This document shows positions 1 to 7,511 of a DNA stretch of 64,000 nucleotides, one piece after another; the first letter of the stretch is position 1, and every line of letters starts with the position of its first letter. The stretch spans positions 2,418,001-2,482,000 of the forward strand of contig NZ_CP099397.1 of NCBI RefSeq assembly GCF_021495345.1, given 5' to 3'. Below the pieces are notes generated by a model. That model was not told the origin of the DNA. It made no database searches and saw only the letters and a program-made list of their open reading frames with translations. The translations under genes were made by a program, and so were the position numbers. The stretch is from Pseudomonas hydrolytica. Its GTDB lineage: Bacteria; Pseudomonadota; Gammaproteobacteria; Pseudomonadales; Pseudomonadaceae.

Positions 1-811
1 CGCTGGTGTCCTCCTCGAAGGCAAAGGCATCGACCGGATCGGTCTTGGCCCCGTAAGGCAGGCGGGCGAGGAAGCGCGGCATGGTCAGGCCGATGTAGCG
101 GGCATCCTCGGACTCGCGCAGCGAGCGCCAGGCGGCGTATTCGGGGGTGGTGAAGATCTTGGTCAGGTCACGCGGGTTGGACAGCTCCTGCCAGGAGCCC
201 ATGCCCATGACCGTGGGCGATGCCGCCGAAATGAACGGCGCGTGCATGGCCGCGCAGACCTTGGACAGTTCGGTGAGCAGTTCCACGTCCGGCGGCGACT
301 GGTCGAAGTAGTAATCGCCGACCAGACAGCCGTAGGGTTCGCCGCCGAACTGGCCGTATTCCTCTTCGTACATCTTCTTGAAGATCGGGCTCTGGTCCCA
401 GGCGGTGCCCTTGAACTTCTTCAGGGTCTTGTGCAGCTCGCCCTTGGAGATGCTCATCACGCGGATCTTCAGCTGCTCGTCGGTCTCGGTGTTGTTGACC
501 AGGTAGCTCAGCCCGCGCCAGGCGCTCTCCAGTTGCTGGAAGTCCTGATGGTGCATGATCAGGTTGATCTGCTCGGTGAGCTTGGCGTCGATGGCCGCGA
601 TGATCGACTCGATGGACTTGATCGCATCGTTGGAGATCAGGTCGGTCTTTGCCAGCGCATGTTCGGCCAGGGTGCGCACTGCGGTTTCCACCGCCTCGCG
701 GGCGCGCTCGGTCTTGGGTTTGAATTCCTGCAGGAGGAGGGCGGCGAAGTCGCCGCCTTCTGCGGTAGCAGTCCCGGCCTGGGCCTGCTGTTCGGTCATC
801 GTCTCGGCCAT
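1..811 (-). CDS. tssC: TssC, T6SS contractile sheath large subunit (partial, 3' end outside window)
   Basis: The reading frame starts at the ATG at 811 and runs off the left edge, giving about the first 270 residues of a family that is usually near 500 aa. The frame contains family-typical stretches such as QLESAWRGLSYLV and YGCLVGDYYFDQSP. TssC (VipB/HsiC) pairs with TssB to build the cytoplasmic contractile sheath that drives the Hcp tube. The start is supported by an AGAGGA site 8 nt upstream; a second in-frame ATG lies at 799. It follows tssB by 15 nt in the same leftward operon. No frame damage is visible in the part present. Confidence 0.96.
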   Translation of the reverse strand, partial: MAETMTEQQAQAGTATAEGGDFAALLLQEFKPKTERAREAVETAVRTLAEHALAKTDLISNDAIKSIESIIAAIDAKLTEQINLIMHHQDFQQLESAWRGLSYLVNNTETDEQLKIRVMSISKGELHKTLKKFKGTAWDQSPIFKKMYEEEYGQFGGEPYGCLVGDYYFDQSPPDVELLTELSKVCAAMHAPFISAASPTVMGMGSWQELSNPRDLTKIFTTPEYAAWRSLRESEDARYIGLTMPRFLARLPYGAKTDPVDAFAFEEDTS

Positions 812-826
812 GGTCTGCGTCCTCTA

Positions 827-1342
827 TCAGCTCTGCGGCTCGGAATCGGTCGGTTTCGGTGCACTGGCCAGCGCCTGCAGCAGGGCCGGATCCTTGATCG
901 CCTTCATGATCATTTCCTCGGCACCGGTCTTGCCGTCCATGTAGGTCAGGAGGTTGGCCAGCTGGGTGCGGGCTTCGAGCAGTTGATTGAGGGCATCGAC
1001 CTTGCGCGCCACGGCGGCGGGGCTGAAGTCGTCCATGCTCTCGAAGGTGATGTCGAGGCTGAGGTTGCCTTCACCGCTGAGGGTGTTGGGCACGTTGAAG
1101 GCGACGCGCGGTTTCATCGCCTTGAGCCGGGAGTCGAAGTTGTCCACGTCGATCTCCAGGAACTTGCGGTCAGCTACCGCCGGCAGCGGCTCGGCGGGCT
1201 TGCCCGCGAGATCGGCCATCACCCCCATGACGAAGGGCAGCTGGACCTTCTTCTCCGCGCCGTAGAGCTCCACGTCGTACTCGATCTGCACCCGTGGAGC
1301 ACGGTTGCGAGCGATGAATTTCTGGCTGCTGGGGTTGGCCAT
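827..1342 (-). CDS. tssB: TssB, T6SS contractile sheath small subunit
   Basis: 171 aa, the normal length for TssB (VipA/HsiB). It forms heterodimers with TssC that polymerise into the sheath. The N-terminal half has the family pattern RVQIEYDVELYGAEKKVQLP followed by a VMADLAG segment, and the middle has an FLEIDVDNFD stretch before the C-terminal helices that interlock with TssC. The start ATG is preceded by a strong AGGAGG at the usual distance. It lies between tssA (64 nt upstream) and tssC (15 nt downstream), so the three are very likely co-transcribed. Confidence 0.97.
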   Translation of the reverse strand: MANPSSQKFIARNRAPRVQIEYDVELYGAEKKVQLPFVMGVMADLAGKPAEPLPAVADRKFLEIDVDNFDSRLKAMKPRVAFNVPNTLSGEGNLSLDITFESMDDFSPAAVARKVDALNQLLEARTQLANLLTYMDGKTGAEEMIMKAIKDPALLQALASAPKPTDSEPQS

Positions 1343-1405
1343 CTTGTTCCTCCTGCGCTGCGGTTGCGGCTGTAGTGCTGTGAATGGGAAAAGTGCTCAG
1401 CAGAG

Positions 1406-2428
1406 CTATTCGCCCTCCGGTCCCCGGAAGCGTTCGAACTGGGAAAAGCCGTCCGGGATCAGGTTGCGCACGATGGTGGCGAAGTCGGCGTTGACCAGGG
1501 TCTTGGCACGGTTGAGCAGCACCGGAACCGGGCTGGAGGGCTCGTGCCTGGCGTAATAGGCGAGGATGCGGTCGAGCGCCTTGAGCACATCGTCGCGATG
1601 GTTGATCTCGCCGCTCGGGCGCGGCGCCGAGGCACTGACGGCTGCGACTTCGCCTGGCTCGGCGGGCGCAGGCTGCTCGGAGCTGGCCTGCTCGCCGCCT
1701 GCGGCGGGCGCATGCTCGTTGACGATGTGCACGGCGTGGCGCAACAGCTGCTTGATCGCGCCGAGTTCGGCTCCGCGATCGGAGCCCACGCGCTCGTTGA
1801 CTTCGCGCTCGATGCCCTGCAGCGCCGCCTGGGCGGCCGTGATCGCGGCGCGACAGGCCTCGACCTGTTCCGCGTCGCTGTCGCGAAAGGCGCCGCCGAC
1901 CTGCTCGAGGCTCATGCTCTCGCTGGTGAAGCGCTGCAGCCCGCTGGCATTGAGCGCTGCACGCAGGGTGACGGTGCCGAAGGCGCGTGAACGGATCAGC
2001 GGCATGTCCCACAGCAGACGCACCACCGGTTCGGCGCTGATGCCGGCCAGGGCGTTGATGCGGAAGGTGGGGTCGTTGTCGTCGTCGGCGTCCAGCACGG
2101 GGTGAAGGCTGTCCCAGAACTGCTGCAGCAACGCCTGGATCAATTGCAGCGCCTGGGCCAGGCCGGCGACGCCGTCCAGCACGATGCTGCTCTGCAGGTA
2201 GTAATTGGCGATGCGCAGGTCCTTGCTGCGTGCGAACAGTGCTGCGCTCTGCTCACGGACCTGGCGCCAGTCCGGCGGCTCGGCAGGCAATACCGAGTCG
2301 CCCATCTGACGTTCGGGTTGGCCTTGTGCGGTGCGCTCCAGTTCGAGAAAAGCGGCGTCGTATTCGAGGTCATCCCCGCTCGGCGAGTCGGGTGAGATGG
2401 CAGTCAAAAGCTGTTGTACGTCCACCAC
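1406..2428 (-). CDS. tssA: TssA, T6SS sheath-priming/cap protein (TssA1 type)
   Basis: 340 aa with an ImpA_N-type N-terminal domain (about 10-130, including SGDDLEYDAAFLELER) and a shorter C-terminal region. This matches TssA1-type proteins rather than the long VasJ-like type. TssA contacts the baseplate and the distal end of the growing sheath. The start is a GTG at 2428, with a GGAG 10 nt upstream within a leader that can fold into a small ATGGAG loop. An Ala/Pro/Ser-rich linker (about 240-275) joins the domains. It is the first gene of the leftward tssABC unit and diverges from fha, as in P. aeruginosa HSI-I. Confidence 0.94.
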   Translation of the reverse strand: MVDVQQLLTAISPDSPSGDDLEYDAAFLELERTAQGQPERQMGDSVLPAEPPDWRQVREQSAALFARSKDLRIANYYLQSSIVLDGVAGLAQALQLIQALLQQFWDSLHPVLDADDDNDPTFRINALAGISAEPVVRLLWDMPLIRSRAFGTVTLRAALNASGLQRFTSESMSLEQVGGAFRDSDAEQVEACRAAITAAQAALQGIEREVNERVGSDRGAELGAIKQLLRHAVHIVNEHAPAAGGEQASSEQPAPAEPGEVAAVSASAPRPSGEINHRDDVLKALDRILAYYARHEPSSPVPVLLNRAKTLVNADFATIVRNLIPDGFSQFERFRGPEGE

Positions 2429-2561
2429 AATGGGTGATCTCCATATCAGACCTGCCGCAGCAGGTAATGCCTTCAGACCGAACGCTGGACTACATCCGCA
2501 TCCTGCGAATTACGTTCGATACGGCGAGGTGAAACCGACTTCGCCAGCGGTTGGTTAGAGC

Positions 2562-2590
2562 AAGTCTTGGCAGTGTTTTGTTGTTGTCAA
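2562..2590 (-). promoter_or_regulatory. Candidate sigma-70 promoter for tssABC
   Basis: A perfect -35 hexamer TTGACA lies on the minus strand at 2585-2590. The best -10 at 16-17 nt (AAGACT or AGACTT) is poor, so only the -35 is convincing. It would give a leader of about 130 nt before the GTG of tssA. Confidence 0.3.
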
Positions 2591-2735
2591 GAAATTGGCC
2601 ATTTGTCACGACGAAGTGTCGGGCGAAAGAAGATAGGCGACCTGAAAAATTTTATTTAGCTTCTTTTGCTATATATGTAATCGCAAAAAAGCACATTCAA
2701 AGTGTTACTTGTGAACAACACTCTTCGACTTTGCC

Positions 2736-2753
2736 AGACCTATACTCAGGTCT
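2736..2753 (+). promoter_or_regulatory. Dyad AGACCT-N6-AGGTCT overlapping a possible -10 of the fha operon
   Basis: A perfect 6-bp inverted repeat with a 6-nt spacer lies 50 nt before the fha start. The spacer side includes TATACT (2741-2746), a good -10 hexamer, but no good -35 stands 16-18 nt upstream. It may be an operator, or a hairpin in the leader if transcription starts further up. Confidence 0.3.
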
Positions 2754-2803
2754 CTCGTTGGGTAAACGCGAAGTTCAGTCGCGATGATTTGCAAGGAGCT
2801 TGA

Positions 2804-4246
2804 ATGCCACTGCGTCTGACCATCACCAGTTATCACAAGCTGACACCCGGGCAGCGCGCGGAGGTGGAACTCGACCAGGGAGAGCTCAAAATCGGGCGTA
2901 ATCAGGACAATGACTGGGTTCTGCCGGACCCCGAGCGCCTGGTTTCCGGACAACACTGCGTGATCCAGTTTCGCGGTGGCACCTACTATCTGACCGACAC
3001 CAGCACCAATGGCGTGCAACTGGTCAACGCGGGCATCCGGATGCATCGCGGCAACAGCGAACCGCTGCACGATGGCGAGCTGATTCGCCTCGGTGAATAC
3101 GACATTCTGGTGCATCTGAGCAGCGCCAATTTTTCGACAGAAACGCCGGTGATGGCCAATAGCGATCCCTTCACCGGCTTCGATGCGCTCATGAGTCGCC
3201 AGGGCGGCAGCGCTGCGGTTTTCCCCGAACCGGCAGCGCCTTCCACCTTCTCGGTGCAGATGCAGCCCGGCGGTTCGCCACTGGATACCAAACCGGATCT
3301 GTTCGATTTTCTCGCCGCGCCGGCAGTACCGCCGCCCACCTTGCCGGACCATGTGCCGGCCGAGCGTCACGACTTTCGCCCACCGCAGCCGCAACAACCG
3401 CCGCAGGCACCGGCTGCGGATGCCCCAGCCGTGTCGTCGGCCCCGGCCATTCCCGCGGACTGGGACCCGTTCGCCGACTTGGGCATCGCCCCGGCGTCGC
3501 CGCCCGCGCCGCCGCAGCCGATTCCACCAGCCCCGCCGGTGGCAGCGCCTGAGCCCGTGCAAGCCAAGGTGCCCGAGCCCCAGCCTGCAGCGATTGCCGC
3601 CAGTGCCAAGCCGGCCGCGCCGAGCAGCGCCGTCCCGACACCTGCAGCCGCTGTGAACAGTGACGCCCTGGAAGCATTTCTGCGTGGCGCCGGCGTCGAG
3701 CAACTGCGCATCGACCGTGGCGAGGCCCTGGCGCAGATGGAGGCCATCGGCCGCAGCTACCGGCAGATGGTCGAAGGCCTGGTGGACGTGTTGCGTGCCC
3801 GGGCCAGCCTCAAGGGCGAGTTCCGCATGGCGCAGACCATGATCCAGCCGGTGGAAAACAACCCGCTGAAATTCGCGCCGAACGTGGAAGAGGCGCTGCT
3901 GTTGCTGCTGCGCTCGGGCAATCAGGCCTTCATGCCGGCCGACCAGGCCATCGCCGAGAGTTTCGATGACCTGCGTGCCCACCAACTTGCAGTAATGGCG
4001 GGAGTGCAGGCAGCAATAAAACATCTGTTGAAGCGCTTCGAGCCGGCAACGCTGGAGGCGCGCCTGAACAAACCCTCCGGACTTGGCGGCTTGTTGCCCG
4101 GTGCGCGCCAATCCAAGTACTGGGAGTTGTTCACGGAAACCTACGCCAGCATTTCCCGCGAGGCGGAAGATGATTTCCAGGACCTGTTCGGTCGCGAATT
4201 CAGTCGAGCCTACGAAGAGCACAGCGCAAAGTTGCGGAGAAGTTAA
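2804..4246 (+). CDS. fha1: Fha (TagH), FHA-domain scaffold of the T6SS phosphorylation pathway
   Basis: 480 aa. Residues about 1-105 form a forkhead-associated domain with the usual GR (IGRNQDNDWVLPD), SGQH and TNG motifs, which bind phosphothreonine. A long Pro/Ala-rich linker follows (about 170-285). The C-terminal T6SS-specific domain (about 290-470) includes NNPLKFAPNVEEAL. In P. aeruginosa H1-T6SS, Fha1 is phosphorylated by PpkA, dephosphorylated by PppA and promotes assembly. The start is set by an AAGGAG 6 nt before the ATG. It heads the rightward operon that runs to tagQ. Thr345 is a candidate phosphosite (see findings). Confidence 0.95.
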   Translation: MPLRLTITSYHKLTPGQRAEVELDQGELKIGRNQDNDWVLPDPERLVSGQHCVIQFRGGTYYLTDTSTNGVQLVNAGIRMHRGNSEPLHDGELIRLGEYDILVHLSSANFSTETPVMANSDPFTGFDALMSRQGGSAAVFPEPAAPSTFSVQMQPGGSPLDTKPDLFDFLAAPAVPPPTLPDHVPAERHDFRPPQPQQPPQAPAADAPAVSSAPAIPADWDPFADLGIAPASPPAPPQPIPPAPPVAAPEPVQAKVPEPQPAAIAASAKPAAPSSAVPTPAAAVNSDALEAFLRGAGVEQLRIDRGEALAQMEAIGRSYRQMVEGLVDVLRARASLKGEFRMAQTMIQPVENNPLKFAPNVEEALLLLLRSGNQAFMPADQAIAESFDDLRAHQLAVMAGVQAAIKHLLKRFEPATLEARLNKPSGLGGLLPGARQSKYWELFTETYASISREAEDDFQDLFGREFSRAYEEHSAKLRRS

Positions 4247-4320
4247 TAGCCAATACAACCAGGCGGAACAGTTGTTAATTCTGAATTGAAATAATCACAA
4301 GATTCATGAGGACGCCAAAG

Positions 4321-4788
4321 ATGCCAAGGATATTCTGGGGAGTGCTGGCTCTGCTGTTGACTGCCTGCGCTTCGGAACCGCCACCGCCGGCACCTACCGT
4401 CGTGCGTCTGCAACTGCAGGCCACTACCGACCTCAACCCGTCCGGCAGCGGCCAGCCGGCGCCGGTGCGGGTACGCCTGTATGAGCTCAAGAGCGGCGCG
4501 ATATTCAGTCGCGCCGACTATTTCTCCCTGGTCGAGGCAGCCAGTGCCACGCTCGGCAGCGACCTGGTGGAGCAGGACGAACTGCTGATCCAGCCCGGCG
4601 AACAGCTGATTCTCGACCGTACCCTGGACGAGCAGAGCCGCCTGCTCGGCTTCGTGGTCGCCTACCGCGACCTGGATGATTCGGTGTGGCGGCAACTGGT
4701 CAACATCCCGCCGCACCAGACCAGCATCCTCAACGTCAGCCTCAGCGCCCGCGCGATCAGCGCCGTGCCTGCGACACCGGCCAAGTAA
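4321..4788 (+). CDS. tssJ: TssJ, T6SS outer-membrane lipoprotein
   Basis: 155 aa from the ATG at 4321. That start has a GAGGA 8 nt upstream and gives a compact signal peptide ending in the lipobox LLTAC (Cys16). An in-frame ATG at 4306 lacks a clear ribosome site. The mature part has the TssJ beta-sandwich pattern, with VRVRLYELKSG and a conserved FSLVEA stretch. TssJ is acylated, sits in the outer membrane facing the periplasm, and holds the periplasmic domain of TssM in the TssJLM trans-envelope complex. It lies between fha and tssK. Confidence 0.94.
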   Translation: MPRIFWGVLALLLTACASEPPPPAPTVVRLQLQATTDLNPSGSGQPAPVRVRLYELKSGAIFSRADYFSLVEAASATLGSDLVEQDELLIQPGEQLILDRTLDEQSRLLGFVVAYRDLDDSVWRQLVNIPPHQTSILNVSLSARAISAVPATPAK

Positions 4789-4808
4789 GCCGCTCGGGAG
4801 ATTCGCTC

Positions 4809-6143
4809 ATGTCCTGGAATAACCGAGTGGTGTGGTCCGAGGGAATGTTCCTGCGCCCGCAACACCTGCAGCAGCATGATCGCTACCTGGAAACGCTGGT
4901 CGACAGCCGCTGCCGGCCGATGTTCGCTGGCGGCTGGGGCTTCTCCGAACTGCAGCTGGATGCGGCGCTGCTGACCCAGGGCAAGCTGGCCATTCTCAGC
5001 GCCCGTGGCGTGTTGCCCGACGGTACGCCCTTCGACATCCCCGGCGAGGACGTGGCGCCGACGCCGCTGATCGTCGACCCGGAAATGCGCGACAAGCTGA
5101 TCTACCTCGGCCTGCCGCTCAAGCGCGCCGGCACCCGCGACACCGTGGAGGAGGGCGAAGCCCTCGGCGGCGCCCGCTACATCAGCCAGGTGCGCGAGGT
5201 GCGCGACGACAACGCGCCGTTCGAGAGCCGCGCGCCGCTGGCCATCGGCGGCAAGGCCCTGCGCCTGCTCACCGAACGCGATGGCCTCGGCGAGTACGCC
5301 TGCATCGGCGTGGTGCGGGTGGTGGAAAAGCGTGCCGACAACGCCTTGCTGCTCGACGAGAGTTACATCCCGCCGTTGCTGGACGTCGCCGCCTCGCAGC
5401 CGCTGGCGGCCTTTCGCAGCGAACTGCAGGGCCTGCTGCATCAGCGCGGCGAGGTATTGGCGGGCAGGGTGGTGGCCTCCGGTGCCGGCGGCGCCTCGGA
5501 AATCGCCGACTTTCTGCTGCTGCAGCTGGTCAACCGCGCCGAGCCGCTGATCAGCCACCTGGCCCGGCTCAGCCCGCTGCACCCGGAGGCCTTCTACCGC
5601 GAGGCGGTGGCGCTGGCCGGCGAATTCGCCACCTTTTCCAGCAGCGGCAGGCGCCCGGCCGAGTACCCGGCCTACGAGCACGACGACCTGGCGGCCAGCT
5701 TCGCCCCGGTGATCCGCGAGCTGCGCCAGGCATTGTCGATGGTCATCGACAGCCGCGCCACGCCGATTCCCATCGTCGAGAAATCCTACGGGGTGCACGT
5801 GGCCATGCTGGCCGACAAGAACCTGCTGCAGGGCGCCAGCTTCGTCCTGGTGGTGCGCGCCGACGTGCCGGCAGAGAACCTGCGCAGCCTGTTCCCGCAG
5901 CAGGCCAAGGTCGGCTCGGTGGAGCACATTCGCGACCTGGTCAACCTGCAGCTGCCGGGCATCGCGCTGCTGCCGATGCCGGTGGCACCACGGCAGATTC
6001 CCTATCACGCCGGCTCCAGCTACTTCGAGCTGGATCGCGGCAGCGACCATTGGAAGCAGTTGGCCAATTCGGGGGGCTTCGCCTTCCATATCGCTGGCCA
6101 GTTCCCCGGCTTGAACCTGGCCTTCTGGGCCATCCGAGGGTAG
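4809..6143 (+). CDS. tssK: TssK, T6SS baseplate component
   Basis: 444 aa, normal for TssK (VasE/ImpJ). The diagnostic N-terminus is seen: NRVVWSEGMFLRPQHLQQHD. TssK trimers link the baseplate wedges (TssEFG) to the cytoplasmic domains of TssL and TssM. The ATG at 4809 is preceded by GGGAG at 9 nt, 20 nt after tssJ ends. tssL begins 6 nt downstream, which suggests tight co-translation. Confidence 0.96.
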   Translation: MSWNNRVVWSEGMFLRPQHLQQHDRYLETLVDSRCRPMFAGGWGFSELQLDAALLTQGKLAILSARGVLPDGTPFDIPGEDVAPTPLIVDPEMRDKLIYLGLPLKRAGTRDTVEEGEALGGARYISQVREVRDDNAPFESRAPLAIGGKALRLLTERDGLGEYACIGVVRVVEKRADNALLLDESYIPPLLDVAASQPLAAFRSELQGLLHQRGEVLAGRVVASGAGGASEIADFLLLQLVNRAEPLISHLARLSPLHPEAFYREAVALAGEFATFSSSGRRPAEYPAYEHDDLAASFAPVIRELRQALSMVIDSRATPIPIVEKSYGVHVAMLADKNLLQGASFVLVVRADVPAENLRSLFPQQAKVGSVEHIRDLVNLQLPGIALLPMPVAPRQIPYHAGSSYFELDRGSDHWKQLANSGGFAFHIAGQFPGLNLAFWAIRG

Positions 6144-6149
6144 TTCTCC

Positions 6150-7511
6150 ATGCATCCGATCGACGATCCGTTCGGCGGCCCGCCGGGCAACGGTGGTGGT
6201 GGCTCAGGCCCTGGCAACGACCGCACCATGATCATGCCGCGCCCTGGCGGACGGGCGCCTGAGCCGCCGGCCGGCCAGCCCCGCCCCGCGCCTGCAGCCG
6301 GGCCGGCGCCGGCCATGCCTGGCGCGCCCCTGCCCAGCAGCCTGGCCCAGGGCCTCAACCCGCTGGAGCGCGCAGCGGCGCCGCTGCTGGCGCTGCTGAC
6401 GCGTTTGCGCAACACCATTTCCCATCCGATGCCGGCCAGCCTGCGCGCGCAATTGCTGGCCTATCTGCGCCAGTTCGAGGAACAGGCCAAGGGCGCCGGC
6501 GTGCCGCAGGACGAGGTCATGCTCAGCCGCTATGTGCTGTGCACCGCGCTGGACGAGGCGGTGCTCAGCACGCCCTGGGGCAGTGGCAGCGACTGGGGCA
6601 AGCAGAGCCTGCTGATTACCCTGCACAACGAGGCCTGGGGCGGTGAGAAGGTGTTCCAGCTGCTCGAGCACTGCCTGCAGAACGCCCGGCAGAAGCTGAA
6701 CATTCTCGAGCTGCTGTACCTGTGCATGTGCCTGGGTTTCGAGGGGCGCTACCGGGTGATGAACGACGGCCGCAGCCAGCTCGAAGCCCTGCGCGAACGT
6801 ACCGCGGCGACCATCCGCAGCGTCCGTGGCGAGTACGAACGCGGTCTGTCGCCGCGCTGGCGGGGCGTCAGCGCGGTGCGCGATCGCCTGTCGCAGTTCG
6901 TCCCGCCCTGGGTCGGCATCGCCGTATGCCTGGCGCTGCTGCTGCTTCTGCTGTTCGGCCTGCGCCTGAAGCTGGCCAGCGACGCCGAACCGGTGTTCCG
7001 CAATATCCACGCGTTGGGCGAGATCCCGGTGCAGACCATCGACCGGCCGCCGGTACAGCCCAAGCTGATCGAACGCCCGCGTCTGGCACGTTTTCTCGAA
7101 GACGACATCCGCGCCCAGCGCGTCGCCGTGGAGGATGCGGTGGACCGTTCGGTAGTGACCATCCGTGGCGATGAGCTGTTCGCTTCCGGCAGCGCCAGCA
7201 TCTCCGACAACCTGCAGCCGCTGCTGCTGCGCATTGCCGAGGCCATCCGCCAGGTCAAGGGCAACGTGCTGGTCACCGGTCACAGTGACGACCGGCCCAT
7301 CGCCACCTTGCGTTATCCCTCCAACTGGAAGCTGTCGCAGGACCGCGCGCAGCAGGTCATGGACGTCCTGGCCGCGCGCAGCGGCCAGCCGGAACGCTTC
7401 ACCGCCGAAGGGCGCAGCGACACCGAACCGGTGGCCTCCAACGAGAGCGCCGCCGGCCGCGCACGCAACCGCCGGGTGGAGATCACCGTATTCGCGGAGG
7501 GCAACCTGTGA
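6150..7511 (+). CDS. tssL: TssL with C-terminal OmpA-like peptidoglycan-binding domain
   Basis: 453 aa, longer than the minimal TssL because of an added C-terminal OmpA-like domain (about 330-450, with VTGHSDDRPIAT and NRRVEI). The core DotU domain occupies about 60-245 and a single membrane span lies near 253-271 (AVCLALLLLLLFG). TssL is an inner-membrane partner of TssM; the OmpA domain anchors the complex to peptidoglycan. The N-terminus is Gly/Pro-rich and carries NDRTMIMPRPGG, a phosphothreonine-type peptide with Thr26 (see findings). Its last codons overlap the tssM start by 4 nt. Confidence 0.96.
   Translation: MHPIDDPFGGPPGNGGGGSGPGNDRTMIMPRPGGRAPEPPAGQPRPAPAAGPAPAMPGAPLPSSLAQGLNPLERAAAPLLALLTRLRNTISHPMPASLRAQLLAYLRQFEEQAKGAGVPQDEVMLSRYVLCTALDEAVLSTPWGSGSDWGKQSLLITLHNEAWGGEKVFQLLEHCLQNARQKLNILELLYLCMCLGFEGRYRVMNDGRSQLEALRERTAATIRSVRGEYERGLSPRWRGVSAVRDRLSQFVPPWVGIAVCLALLLLLLFGLRLKLASDAEPVFRNIHALGEIPVQTIDRPPVQPKLIERPRLARFLEDDIRAQRVAVEDAVDRSVVTIRGDELFASGSASISDNLQPLLLRIAEAIRQVKGNVLVTGHSDDRPIATLRYPSNWKLSQDRAQQVMDVLAARSGQPERFTAEGRSDTEPVASNESAAGRARNRRVEITVFAEGNL

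Larger units (their letters stand above)
2429..2803. promoter_or_regulatory. Divergent control region between tssA and fha operons
   Basis: This 375-bp gene-free stretch is visibly richer in A and T than its surroundings, most strongly at about 2570-2720. It must hold the promoters of both T6SS operons and leaves long 5' leaders on each side. In P. aeruginosa the equivalent leaders are targets of RsmA; that is family knowledge, not proven here. I saw no ORF with coding character in it. Confidence 0.7.

Noticed and set aside
2560..2590. Possible sigma-54 promoter (TGGCAGTG...) in the T6SS control region
   Set aside because: GG is present but the GC at the -12 position with the required 10-nt gap is missing.
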